From Sneathiella sp. (GTDB lineage Bacteria; Pseudomonadota; Alphaproteobacteria; Sneathiellales; Sneathiellaceae): 46,533 nucleotides of DNA. The DNA lies in NCBI RefSeq assembly GCF_029233945.1, contig NZ_JARGOQ010000025.1, positions 1 to 46,533 on the forward strand. The letters are read 5' to 3'. The translations under genes were made by a program, and so were the position numbers. How positions within the stretch are numbered: the stretch's first letter is position 1; each line of letters begins with the position of its first letter. Positions 26,225 to 34,787 of this stretch are shown here, piece after piece. Below the pieces are notes generated by a model. It did not search any database. It was not told the origin of the DNA and worked only from the letters and a program-made list of their open reading frames with translations.

Positions 26225-26806
26225 ATGAATGAAATCTCCAATGAAAGAGCGAAATTCAGCCAGATGACAGACGGCACAGCGGCCGACTACAAGATCATTT
26301 CTGACAATTTCAAAGTCTTTTCAAAAGAACTGCCGGATAGGGTCCTGGATCACTTGAAGTTATTGGAGGGTGATTTCGGCGGCTTTTCTGTGGATCGGCT
26401 TGAACATTCCCTGCAAAGCGCCACGCTTGCCCATCAGGATGGACAGGACGAGGAATATGTTGTTGCGGCGTTGCTGCATGATATCGGAGATACCTTGGGG
26501 ACTTTCAATCATGCAGACATCGGGGCGGCAATGCTGAAACCATTCGTATCGGAGAAGATCCACTGGATTCTTGAGAAGCATGGCATTTTCCAAGGCTATT
26601 ACTTTTTCCATCATATCGGACTTGATCGCGATATGCGCGAGCAGCACCGCGGCCATGAGCATTTCGAGGATTGTGCGCATTTCTGCGCGGCCTACGATCA
26701 GGCTGCGTTTGATAAGAATTTTGAATCCGCGCCATTAGAATATTTTGAACCGATGGTGCGCCGGGTTATGGCCGCGCCCAAGCAGTCTATCTATCTGATG
26801 GAGTAA
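26225..26806 (+). CDS. HD-domain protein with the diiron ligand set of PhnZ/TmpB-type oxygenases
   Basis: A 193-residue HD-domain protein. The putative metal ligands are His61 ('LEHSLQSA'), His85-Asp86 ('ALLHDIG'), His96 ('NHADIGAAML'), His119 and Asp158; this is the arrangement of the mixed-valent diiron HD oxygenases such as PhnZ, which cleave C-P bonds. From memory of PhnZ, the gating Tyr and Glu just before the first ligand would correspond to Phe51 and Phe54 here, so the substrate or reaction may differ; it could also be a phosphohydrolase. A long upstream frame exists, but GGGAG sets the start at 26225. It lies about 2.5 kb from a TauD-type dioxygenase, on the other strand. Confidence 0.78.
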   Translation: MNEISNERAKFSQMTDGTAADYKIISDNFKVFSKELPDRVLDHLKLLEGDFGGFSVDRLEHSLQSATLAHQDGQDEEYVVAALLHDIGDTLGTFNHADIGAAMLKPFVSEKIHWILEKHGIFQGYYFFHHIGLDRDMREQHRGHEHFEDCAHFCAAYDQAAFDKNFESAPLEYFEPMVRRVMAAPKQSIYLME

Positions 26807-26828
26807 GGGCTTCTTCCCTTTACTGCCC

Positions 26829-27743
26829 TTATATCTTTGTCTCAATGGCTGAGGGTGTTTGCGCCTTTCGGCTGACCTGTAGTTCCCGGTGGGAAATGTA
26901 GGTTGCGGCACCGACGATAACGGCACCACCGATCATAACAAAAGGATCGAGTGGTTCGCCAAACACAAGGACGCCTAATATCGCGGCCCAGACAAGTTGT
27001 AGGAAGCCGAGCGGCTGGGTAACCGTAATGGGGGCGGCCTGAAAGGCCCGGGTCAGGGTATAATGGCCTGAGGTGGCGATAACGGCGGCCAAGGAAAGCC
27101 AGGCGAGTTCATGTGTTGTCGGCGCGCGCCATTGTATGATAGCGCCGGGTAGCAGCGTGATCGTACATCCTATGGAAAGCATTCCAACAATCATGGATGA
27201 GCTTTGGGTTCCCGTCAGCTTCTTCGCAATAAGAAAAGATATTGCGAATAAAGGTGCCGCACAAAGCTGCGCGAGCTGACCAAGCTGAATCTCCTGAAAG
27301 CCGGGCCGCAAAATAATGAGTGCGCCGATAAATCCGGCAATGACTCCACCAATCCGGCGAAATTGAAGTTTCTCACCAAGAAAGAACGCGGCGCCAATGG
27401 TGACGAAAATCGGAGCGACGTAGCCGATTGCGGTTACTTCCGCGATCGGTATGCGGGCCATTGCGTAAAACCAGAGCATGACACCAACCCCATGAACTAA
27501 GGCCCGAGAAATAAATAGCCGGGTGTTCCGCTTGTTTGGCATGCCCGGCCAATGCCGAATGACCATGGGAAGAATAATCAGTGACCCTAAAAAATAACGG
27601 ATAAACGCCGCCTCAATCGCCGGCATATCGGAGCCGAGATGGCGTACAATTCCTGTCATGCCAACAAAGAGAAAACTGGTCAGGACCATCCAGGCAATCC
27701 CCTGCAGGGTGGTACTGTTTCTCAGGGAGCTTGTGACGGACAT
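26829..27743 (-). CDS. EamA/DMT superfamily transporter
   Basis: A 304-residue protein with about ten helices in two homologous EamA halves. Typical blocks are 'LGEKLQFRRIGGVIAGFIGALIILRPGF' at the end of the first half and 'LGFLQLVWAAILGVLVFGEPLDPFVMIGGAVIVGAATYIS' near the C-terminus. Members export amino acids or other small metabolites, such as RarD, RhtA and YddG. The gene ends 22 bp from the convergent HD-domain gene. No specific substrate. Confidence 0.9.
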   Translation of the reverse strand: MSVTSSLRNSTTLQGIAWMVLTSFLFVGMTGIVRHLGSDMPAIEAAFIRYFLGSLIILPMVIRHWPGMPNKRNTRLFISRALVHGVGVMLWFYAMARIPIAEVTAIGYVAPIFVTIGAAFFLGEKLQFRRIGGVIAGFIGALIILRPGFQEIQLGQLAQLCAAPLFAISFLIAKKLTGTQSSSMIVGMLSIGCTITLLPGAIIQWRAPTTHELAWLSLAAVIATSGHYTLTRAFQAAPITVTQPLGFLQLVWAAILGVLVFGEPLDPFVMIGGAVIVGAATYISHRELQVSRKAQTPSAIETKI

Positions 27744-27910
27744 ACGCAGGCCTTTTTATTTTTATTGCGGCGCCTGTATGGTGATGCGATTTAAAGCTGC
27801 CGCGCTATGTTTCATCTTAGGGCGCGCGACTGCATTTGACTACTTTATTTCGGATGGCCATTTGTTTGACACGGCGAGAGCGAGAGGTAATTTCCTCGCC
27901 TCCGCGCTAA

Positions 27911-28552
27911 TTAATGTTCCATTATACCGCGGCGCGCCTGATCTCCCCACAGCTCGTCCACTTTTGCATCGCGGCCGCAGTTGAAACGGTAGAATTTATA
28001 CTTCCACGAACTTTTCTCCGCATAGTTTTGATGATATTCCTCTGCCGGATAAAATGTTGTCGCACTTCTTATGGGCGTAACAACAGGGGCGTTCAGTAAT
28101 TCCCCTGCGTCAAGGGCGGCTTTGGAATTTTCCGCCGTTGATAGCTGGGCATCGCTGGTCGCGAATATAGCCGTCTTATAACTTTCGCCCCGGTCGCAAA
28201 ACTGGCCACCGTCATCCGTGGGATCAACGCTCCGCCAGAAAATATCCAGAAGCTCCGCATAAGTGACTTTGTCCGGGTTGAAGATAATTTCGACGGCCTC
28301 CAGATATCCACTCCCGCCTGCGGAAACAGTCTGATATGTCGGGTTGGGGGTTTCTCCTCCGATATAGCCGGATGTCGTCTTGACTACGCCGGAGACATTA
28401 TCAAAGTCTGATTCCACGCACCAGAAACAGCCACCGGCAAAAATTGCTGTCTCCTCTGCCGCGGCGGCCTGAGACGTAAGGCCGAAGCTTCCGCCTATAA
28501 CAAGGGCAATCACCATCAAAAACTTTAAAATGGGCGCATATACTTTCTGCAT
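27911..28552 (-). CDS. msrA: exported peptide-methionine (S)-S-oxide reductase
   Basis: Repairs methionine-S-sulfoxide in proteins. The catalytic motif is 'AGGCFWCVE' (nucleophile Cys42), and a resolving cysteine lies in 'RFNCGRDAKVDELWG' near the C-terminus. It begins with a signal sequence (MQKVYAPILKFLMVIALVIG..., cleaved near residue 31 after 'SQAAAA'), so the enzyme probably works in the periplasm; most bacterial MsrA proteins are cytoplasmic. At 213 residues, less the signal, it is a normal MsrA length with no fused MsrB. No MsrB gene is adjacent. Confidence 0.93.
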   Translation of the reverse strand: MQKVYAPILKFLMVIALVIGGSFGLTSQAAAAEETAIFAGGCFWCVESDFDNVSGVVKTTSGYIGGETPNPTYQTVSAGGSGYLEAVEIIFNPDKVTYAELLDIFWRSVDPTDDGGQFCDRGESYKTAIFATSDAQLSTAENSKAALDAGELLNAPVVTPIRSATTFYPAEEYHQNYAEKSSWKYKFYRFNCGRDAKVDELWGDQARRGIMEH

Positions 28553-28674
28553 TCAATCTTCTCCGCTTCATTCTACATTAGCCGATGATCGAAAGCTGGG
28601 CTATTTAAGGCGTGAATACCAGTGTATCTCGCAGAAAGTTGATATCACAAAAATGTCAGCAAGGGGGCTCCGCC

Positions 28675-29562
28675 TCAGGCGGCTTTTTCCTTTTTCGGCA
28701 TAGCCGGACCGAAGGGCCGGTCGCCCGCGACAGTCGTCCGGTACAACGCCCTTCTATAACCGTCATAGTCATTGAGCGCGAGATGCATCGCCGCCCGGTT
28801 ATCCCACATGGCGAGCGAGTTTTTCCGCCACCGGAACCGGCAGGTGAAAATCTCGTTGACCGAATGACGATGGAGCTTTTCTAAGATTTCTCTACTGTCT
28901 CGTTCGGACATATCCTTGAAGCGGATTGTGTAGACCGGGTTGACGAAAAGCGCCTTGCGTCCTGTTTCCGGATGAATTCGAACAACAGGATGCTCGATTT
29001 CCTCATGCGCTTCCTCGGATTGGATGATCGTCATCGACTTCCGCTTCTTGTTGCCAAGAATGCTCTTGCCGGTGCCGTAAGAGCGGCGGGCGGAATGAAT
29101 CGCAATCAGCGGATCGACAATGGCCTTCATCCCTTCAGACAGGGTCTCATAGGCGAGATACATATTGGCAAACATCGTATCGCCCCCATAGGGCGGGATA
29201 TCGTCCCCAAAGAGAATGGTCGCCATCGGCGGGTTTTCCTGAAAAGACCAGTCGGAATGCCAATGACCGCCGAAATTGATCGTTTTTACTTCTTCCGCCT
29301 CTTTAACGACGGCGATTACCTCCGGATGCTCGCCCATGGTCTTGACGTAAGGCTCAGTCCCGAAAGGGCCAAAATGGGAGGTAAAGTTTTTTAGTCCCAG
29401 GATGTCAAGCGGCTGATCCCGAAAAAAGACAACCACATGCTCAAGGAACGCAGCGCGGATTTCCGCAGCAGTTTCTGCATCAAGATTGGCGAGATCAACA
29501 CCGAAAATTTCCGCGCCGATGGTTCCTGTCAGAGGCTCTATTTTTAGTTTCTTATGCGCCAT
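28675..29562 (-). CDS. TauD/TfdA family Fe(II)/2-oxoglutarate dioxygenase
   Basis: A 295-residue non-heme iron dioxygenase that couples 2-oxoglutarate decarboxylation to hydroxylation of a substrate. The iron site is the facial triad: His102-x-Asp104 in 'GGHWHSDWSF', and His260 in 'NRAAMHLALNDYDGYRRALYRTTV', with the 2-oxoglutarate-binding Arg shortly after. The N-terminus 'LTGTIGAEIFGVDLANL' is the usual TauD/TfdA start. The group includes taurine, alkylsulfate and 2,4-D dioxygenases; the substrate here cannot be told. It follows a class II aldolase gene by 48 bp on the same strand, so the two are probably cotranscribed. Confidence 0.92.
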   Translation of the reverse strand: MAHKKLKIEPLTGTIGAEIFGVDLANLDAETAAEIRAAFLEHVVVFFRDQPLDILGLKNFTSHFGPFGTEPYVKTMGEHPEVIAVVKEAEEVKTINFGGHWHSDWSFQENPPMATILFGDDIPPYGGDTMFANMYLAYETLSEGMKAIVDPLIAIHSARRSYGTGKSILGNKKRKSMTIIQSEEAHEEIEHPVVRIHPETGRKALFVNPVYTIRFKDMSERDSREILEKLHRHSVNEIFTCRFRWRKNSLAMWDNRAAMHLALNDYDGYRRALYRTTVAGDRPFGPAMPKKEKAA

Positions 29563-29610
29563 TATTTTTTAATCCCAGCCGTCATGGTTATTTTTTCGGA
29601 ATGTCAGACC

Positions 29611-30381
29611 TTAATCTGCATAGCCCGGCAATTGCCGATCCAGTTTGCGCAGGAGCGCCGTCCAGGCAATCCCTGCAACGGCGGCCAAACCATTCTCACC
29701 TTGTTTAGCCGTTACTTGCATAACGCTGTCGGATGGATAATGAAGCTTACGACCGCCAGCCAGGCTGGCAACCTGCATCTCGCAGGCGCGCTCCAGAAAA
29801 TACATGTTCAGAAACGCTTCACGAACCGTCGGCCCGAGCGCGAGTGTGCCATGGTTCCAAAGCAGCATCAAATCCTTGTCCCCCAAGTCCTTTTGCAGAC
29901 GCGGCCGTTCATCATGATTAAGCGCGATGCCTTCATATTCGTGATAGGCAACCTGTTCGCGGATAACTAGTGCGGTCTGGTTGAGTGGCAATAACCCCTC
30001 TTCCTGTGTCGCAACGGCAGTCCCGGCAGCAGTATGCAGATGCATGACACAGCCGGCATCATGCCGAACTTCATGCACAGCGGAGTGTATGGTAAAGCCG
30101 GCGGGGTTCACTGGATAATCGCTCTCCCCGACCACCTCACCGTTCATGTCAATCTTGACCAGGGACGAGGCAGTGATTTCGTCAAACGTCATGCCATAGG
30201 GGTTAATGAGAAAATGATTATGATCCCCCTGCAGCCGTGCCGAGATATGAGTGAAAATAAGATCATCCCAGCCAAAAAGCGCGACCAATCGATAGGCAGC
30301 CGCGAGATCGACCCGAATCTCCCATTCTGCATCACTGAATTGTTCACGTCGTGATGACTTCTGTAATGTTGCTAAGCTCAT
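29611..30381 (-). CDS. class II aldolase/adducin family protein (paralogue)
   Basis: A 256-residue zinc-dependent aldolase-fold protein, clearly paralogous to the one at 6255-7028. Zinc ligands: HLH (His114, His116) and NHG (His177). Shared blocks are 'FTHISAR', 'HFLINPYG', 'FDEITASSLVK' and 'NPAGFTIHSAVH'. It is first in a minus-strand unit with the TauD dioxygenase, so a hydroxylation followed by C-C cleavage or decarboxylation is conceivable. A 230-bp region upstream, shared with the chemoreceptor gene, has no other credible gene. Confidence 0.9.
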   Translation of the reverse strand: MSLATLQKSSRREQFSDAEWEIRVDLAAAYRLVALFGWDDLIFTHISARLQGDHNHFLINPYGMTFDEITASSLVKIDMNGEVVGESDYPVNPAGFTIHSAVHEVRHDAGCVMHLHTAAGTAVATQEEGLLPLNQTALVIREQVAYHEYEGIALNHDERPRLQKDLGDKDLMLLWNHGTLALGPTVREAFLNMYFLERACEMQVASLAGGRKLHYPSDSVMQVTAKQGENGLAAVAGIAWTALLRKLDRQLPGYAD

Positions 30382-30611
30382 TCTAATCTCCCGAGTTTAA
30401 GTTTCCGGGCTATGGTATTTGGGTGATAAAGCGCAAATACACACGGAATACATAAGTTTTTATTTCTTCTGATGATCGAGTGTAGCGGATTTTTTTGTTC
30501 AAGAGCAATTCACTTTTTTCCTGGCGAGCCCTAACGCGTTGTTAATAATTTTACGGTAACTCTGCTTAAGTCATTACAACTAAAGAGGGGCCAGGTAGGC
30601 TGATTTAACAG
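30382..30611. other. divergent intergenic region upstream of the aldolase and chemoreceptor genes
   Basis: About 230 bp, A/T-rich, with no credible coding frame. It must contain promoters for both flanking genes. I see no riboswitch-like fold. Confidence 0.5.
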
Positions 30612-32951
30612 ATGATGAAAAAGATACACCAGCTTTTCAAGAAAAAGAGCAATCCGGAAGAAGCGGGAGGCGAAGTTGAGTATTCCAAATTTGGCATTGG
30701 CCCTCGGCTTATTGCGGCATTTTCCATCGTTGCGATTTTAACAATTGCCATTTCGGCAATCAGCTGGGTCAGCCTGGGAGCAATCACAACCGCGCAGGAA
30801 GATCTTATCAATAAGAAAGTTCCTGCAATTTCTCTTGCTCTGAAGCTCGCGAATGAAACAACAGCACTTGCGGCGGCAGCGCCGCAGCTCAGCACGGCGA
30901 GAACGGAAGCCGAGCGTCTCTTAAGTTTTAAAAGTATAAACAACACGGGCAAAAAAGCCTCTGAGCAGTTGAGTTCACTCCGTGAGTATGTGAATGACGA
31001 TGAGGCGCTTCATAAAGTTGACGATGGCCTCACCAAGATGCTGGAAAGCCTGACCCGGCTCAACGAGCAGGTTCAACAGCGCATTGAATTTTCTAAGGAG
31101 CTGAATTCGACAGCTCCCGGCCTCTCTGTGGCTCGTGACATACTTGATACGGGATTGGGCCCGTTCCTGCTTCCTCTGAGGATACGGGTAATCGAGAACA
31201 CCGACAAATGGAACGAGGTGCTGTCGCAGTCTGTCGATCAGGCGTTGGCAGGAACACGACCGAAATATGATACGTCCGAGCTCTCTAGCGAGATACAGGG
31301 TATTCTGCGTTTTCAGGAAGATGTCTTCTCATTCAAGAGCAGCGGGTACCAAGTGCTGAGCTTACTGACGGAAGGCTTGCAGACGGATGATATCGATGCT
31401 GTGAAAGACCTTGAATCTATATTCCTGTCATCGATTTCGTCAATGGGCACACCATTGGACGCAATTGAAAAGCAGACTTCGAAAGGCCAGACACAGGAGC
31501 TGTCTGAATTGTTCGCCGATTTTATGGACATGGGCGTTGAAGAGAGCACGTCAAGCTCGGTAAATATTTTCAAAACCCGTGTTAAGGAGCTGGAAGCTGC
31601 GAAAGCTGCCGAGGACATTGTGAGTGAAAGCCGGTTTTTGGCAGGAATCCTCGTCAAGAATGCAAATGCCTTTACAGCAGAAATTGAAGAATCTCTTGGC
31701 GCTGCGGCTCAGCAGAACGCCGCACTCGCAAATACAACGAAGGTGACTCTGCTGATTTGTGCACTGGTTGCGTTGCTCGCTACAATCGGAATTGGATGGC
31801 TTTATGTCCGACGGAATATAATCCGCCGCCTGATGCTTCTCGTCGCCTCTGCGCAGAGGCTTTCTGAAGGGGATTTGTCATCAAGCATCTACCGCGACGG
31901 GCGTGATGAAATCGCTCAGATGGGACATGCTCTCGTCGGGTTCCGCGATACCGCCCGGGAAGCCGAAGCGGCGCGGGCTGAGGCAGACATTGAACGGCAG
32001 AAGCGGGAGGAAGAAAAGGCCAAGCGTGAGGAAGAGCAGCGTAACGCCGAGAAGGCAGCCCGAGAAGAGCGTGAGCAGCTTGAACGCGAATCCGCGGAAA
32101 CCAAAATCAAGGAGCGGAACGAGCTTGCGGATACATTCGAGGGCAGCGTGAAGCATCTGGTTGAAAAATTTGCCGCCGCAGCTTCGGAAATGACGGGAAT
32201 GTCGCAGTCAATGACCAAGTCTGCAGAAGATACCACGCAGCGGTCCGCGACTGTCGCGTCGGCGTCAGATCTCGCAACATCCAGCGTTAATTCAGTCGCC
32301 GCGGCAACGGAGGAACTTACCTCTTCCATCAATGAAATCAGCCGTCAGGTCAACCAGGCTGCAAATATTGCAGGTGAAGCTGTTTCCGAAGCCGAACGGA
32401 CTAATATAATGGTAACTTCGCTGAACGAGGCTGCGTCTAAAATTGGCGATGTTGTTGGTCTGATTAATGACATTGCAGGGCAGACCAATCTGCTCGCTCT
32501 GAATGCGACGATTGAAGCTGCTCGTGCTGGCGATGCGGGCAAGGGATTTGCAGTCGTCGCGAGTGAGGTCAAGAATTTGGCCGCACAGACCGCGAAAGCT
32601 ACGGAGGAAATCTCAGAGCAGGTGAAAGCCGTTCAAGAAGAGACCGGCAGCGCCGTTGGAGCCATTGGCGGCATTACAACGACTATCGGCAAGATCAACG
32701 AGATTGCGACCTCAATCTCTGCCGCTGTGGAAGAACAAGGTGCCGCGACCGGTGAGATCAGCCGCAGTGTTCAGCAAGCCGCCGAGGGGTCACAAGATGT
32801 CTCCCAGAATATTCAGTCTGTGAGAAATGCAGCGGAATCGACTGGTAAAACGGCGCAGGAGATTGAAGAAATCTCGAACGGGCTTACCAGGGAAGTAACT
32901 GAACTGGACCAGCAGGTAGAAGGGTTCCTTGCGCAAATTCGCGCCAGCTAA
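30612..32951 (+). CDS. methyl-accepting chemotaxis protein
   Basis: A 779-residue chemoreceptor. TM1 is about residues 33-55 and TM2 about 377-399, so the periplasmic sensor is large (about 320 residues) and almost all helical, like a helical bimodular sensor. A HAMP domain (about 398-450) is followed by a highly charged stretch (449-505) with Glu/Lys/Arg runs that must be a coiled coil. The signalling domain runs from about 515 to 775, with the conserved tip '[32 protein letters not shown]' near 618-650. No C-terminal CheR pentapeptide is visible. It stands alone; its ligand is unknown. Confidence 0.95.
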   Translation: MMKKIHQLFKKKSNPEEAGGEVEYSKFGIGPRLIAAFSIVAILTIAISAISWVSLGAITTAQEDLINKKVPAISLALKLANETTALAAAAPQLSTARTEAERLLSFKSINNTGKKASEQLSSLREYVNDDEALHKVDDGLTKMLESLTRLNEQVQQRIEFSKELNSTAPGLSVARDILDTGLGPFLLPLRIRVIENTDKWNEVLSQSVDQALAGTRPKYDTSELSSEIQGILRFQEDVFSFKSSGYQVLSLLTEGLQTDDIDAVKDLESIFLSSISSMGTPLDAIEKQTSKGQTQELSELFADFMDMGVEESTSSSVNIFKTRVKELEAAKAAEDIVSESRFLAGILVKNANAFTAEIEESLGAAAQQNAALANTTKVTLLICALVALLATIGIGWLYVRRNIIRRLMLLVASAQRLSEGDLSSSIYRDGRDEIAQMGHALVGFRDTAREAEAARAEADIERQKREEEKAKREEEQRNAEKAAREEREQLERESAETKIKERNELADTFEGSVKHLVEKFAAAASEMTGMSQSMTKSAEDTTQRSATVASASDLATSSVNSVAAATEELTSSINEISRQVNQAANIAGEAVSEAERTNIMVTSLNEAASKIGDVVGLINDIAGQTNLLALNATIEAARAGDAGKGFAVVASEVKNLAAQTAKATEEISEQVKAVQEETGSAVGAIGGITTTIGKINEIATSISAAVEEQGAATGEISRSVQQAAEGSQDVSQNIQSVRNAAESTGKTAQEIEEISNGLTREVTELDQQVEGFLAQIRAS

Positions 32952-32968
32952 TTCTTGAAATAACTGAC

Positions 32969-33015
32969 AAAGGCAGCAGTTGAAGGCGAAATATCCTGAA
33001 AGAACTGCTGCCTTT
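32969..33015 (+). terminator. rho-independent terminator after the chemoreceptor gene
   Basis: A perfect 13-bp stem (AAAGGCAGCAGTT / AACTGCTGCCTTT) with a 21-nt loop, followed by TGTTTTTC. It starts 18 bp after the stop codon. Confidence 0.85.
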
Positions 33016-33252
33016 TGTTTTTCTAATATTCGCTCGTTTTGATTGATTAAAGTAAAAGTATAACTATCATTTGGGCTTAGCCCATAAAAACAATATATTT
33101 TTTTCTGGTCAAAACGCATTCTTTGAGTCACAGTTATAACGCAATAAAAAAGAATAACGTTTTAAACTGGGAGGTGGACGCCTAGGCGTCCGGAAGCGTA
33201 TTCATAATAAGATTGAAGATGCATCTGGGGCCTATGCAGCCATTAGTTATGA
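33016..33252 (+). promoter_or_regulatory. palindrome-rich leader of the HAAT ABC operon
   Basis: A/T-rich region that must carry the operon promoter. It holds two palindromes: TGGGCTTAGCCCA at 33072-33084, and a perfect 16-bp GGACGCCTAGGCGTCC at 33176-33191. The second sits about 60 bp before the start, downstream of where a promoter would be expected, and overlaps a GGGAGGTGG that looks like an unused ribosome-binding site. Both could be operators; no family can be named. Confidence 0.5.
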
Positions 33253-34068
33253 GTGAACAAAAACACAGATAGTATAGCGTCTGCGAATGCTTCAGCGACG
33301 GATGCGTTGTTAAGTGTCCAGGATGTAAGCGTCCATTTTGGCGGCATCGTTGCATTAGACGGTGTGTCATTCGATATTCCTTCGGGACAGATCGTCGGGC
33401 TGATTGGGCCAAACGGGGCCGGAAAAACGACCCTGTTCAACTGTATAAGTCGCCTCTATGATGTAAACTGGGGTGATATCCTCTTTCGTGGAAACTCCAT
33501 CCTTAAAAGTCCTGTTCACAGGATGAGTGAGATCGGACTTGGCCGGACATTTCAAAATCTCGCCCTTTTCTCCAATCTGAGCGTTCTTGATAACATCATG
33601 ATTGGCGGGCATTCGACCGCAAAATCAGATTACATCAGCAACGCGGTACATTTACCCTGGATAAAGCGGGAAGAGAAAGAGCTTCGGCAGCGGGCGTTTG
33701 AAATGCTCAAGTTCATGGAGCTTGAAGATACCGCGCTGCAACGGATCGGTGGTCTGTCATTTGGTATCCAAAAGCGGCTTGAAATTGCTCGGGCGATCAT
33801 GAGCAAGCCCAAGCTCCTGCTGATGGATGAGCCAGCAGGCGGACTCAATCACAATGAGTTGTCACTCCTTGTGGACACGATCCGGCGAATTCGCGATGAG
33901 TTTGGCACGACGGTTCTTTTGGTGGAGCACCATATGGGCGTGGTTATGGAGGTTTCCGAGAAAGTTGTTGCGCTCAACTTTGGCCGCAAGCTTGCCGAAG
34001 GCCCACCCGCTGAAATCCAGCAACATCCTGATGTTATTGAAGCGTATCTGGGGACGGGCAAGAAATGA
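33253..34068 (+). CDS. branched-chain (HAAT) ABC transporter ATP-binding protein, LivG type
   Basis: First ATPase of a HAAT-family importer, 271 residues. Walker A 'GLIGPNGAGKTTLFN', ABC signature 'LSFGIQKRLEIARAI' (the LivG form) and Walker B 'LLLMDEPAGGLN' are all present. The frame has only a GTG start at 33253, since an in-frame stop lies directly upstream and no ribosome-binding site is obvious. The ATG at 33249 is out of frame and encodes only seven residues (MSEQKHR). It is first of five genes: LivG, LivF, LivH, LivM and binding-protein types. Confidence 0.93.
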   Translation: MNKNTDSIASANASATDALLSVQDVSVHFGGIVALDGVSFDIPSGQIVGLIGPNGAGKTTLFNCISRLYDVNWGDILFRGNSILKSPVHRMSEIGLGRTFQNLALFSNLSVLDNIMIGGHSTAKSDYISNAVHLPWIKREEKELRQRAFEMLKFMELEDTALQRIGGLSFGIQKRLEIARAIMSKPKLLLMDEPAGGLNHNELSLLVDTIRRIRDEFGTTVLLVEHHMGVVMEVSEKVVALNFGRKLAEGPPAEIQQHPDVIEAYLGTGKK

Positions 34069-34778
34069 GTCAATTGCTTGATGTAAAAGGGCTTGAAGCG
34101 TCATATGGCCCGACGAAAGTTCTGCATGGGCTGGATTTCAGCCTGGAGCAGGGCGGCGTAACAACTATTCTCGGCGCGAATGGTGCCGGTAAAACAACGA
34201 CCCTTCGCGCGATCAGCGGGATGGTCACCCGAAAAGGAGCGATACAGCTGGAGGGAGCGGAACTTACCACCCTGCAAACAGCGGATATTACGCGGAAAGG
34301 CATTGCCCATGTTCCAGAGGGACGCGGCACTTTCGTGAGAATGTCTGCGGAAGACAATTTGCGCCTCGGGGCCTATAGCCGGAGCGACAAGGCGGGTATT
34401 GCGGAAGATGTTGAACGGGTTTACGGCTATTTTCCCATCCTCAAACAGCGGCGAAATCAGCAGGCGGGTACGCTAAGTGGCGGTGAGGCGCAGATGCTTG
34501 CCGTTGGCCGGGCCTTAATGTTACGGCCGCGGCTATTGCTGCTTGATGAACCTTCTTTCGGCCTTGCACCGTTAATTGTTCAAGAGCTTTTCGAAATCCT
34601 GAAAAGAATCAATGTTGAAGAAGGGGTGAGTATGTTGCTGGTCGAGCAAAACGCGTCGCTGGCGCTTGAGTTGGCCGATCATGCTTATTTGCTGGAAACG
34701 GGAAATATCGTCATCTCCGGCACTTCGGAATCAATTCTTGAAAATGAGACCGTTCGTCGGTCCTACTTAGGGTATTAG
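34065..34778 (+). CDS. branched-chain (HAAT) ABC transporter ATP-binding protein, LivF type
   Basis: Second ATPase, 237 residues. Walker A 'GANGAGKTT', signature 'LSGGEAQMLAVGRAL' and Walker B 'LLLLDEPSFGLAP' are present; LivF-type ATPases lack the extra loops of LivG. The ATG at 34065 overlaps the LivG stop codon (ATGA), so the two are translationally coupled. The pair would form the ATPase dimer on the permease. Confidence 0.94.
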   Translation: MSQLLDVKGLEASYGPTKVLHGLDFSLEQGGVTTILGANGAGKTTTLRAISGMVTRKGAIQLEGAELTTLQTADITRKGIAHVPEGRGTFVRMSAEDNLRLGAYSRSDKAGIAEDVERVYGYFPILKQRRNQQAGTLSGGEAQMLAVGRALMLRPRLLLLDEPSFGLAPLIVQELFEILKRINVEEGVSMLLVEQNASLALELADHAYLLETGNIVISGTSESILENETVRRSYLGY

Positions 34779-34787
34779 GACGTTCCC

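Noticed and set aside
28660-28690. GC-rich hairpin with T-run (CCGCC/GGCGG) near the end of the TauD gene
   Set aside because: It points on the plus strand, where no gene is expected to end, and is part of the TauD coding sequence.
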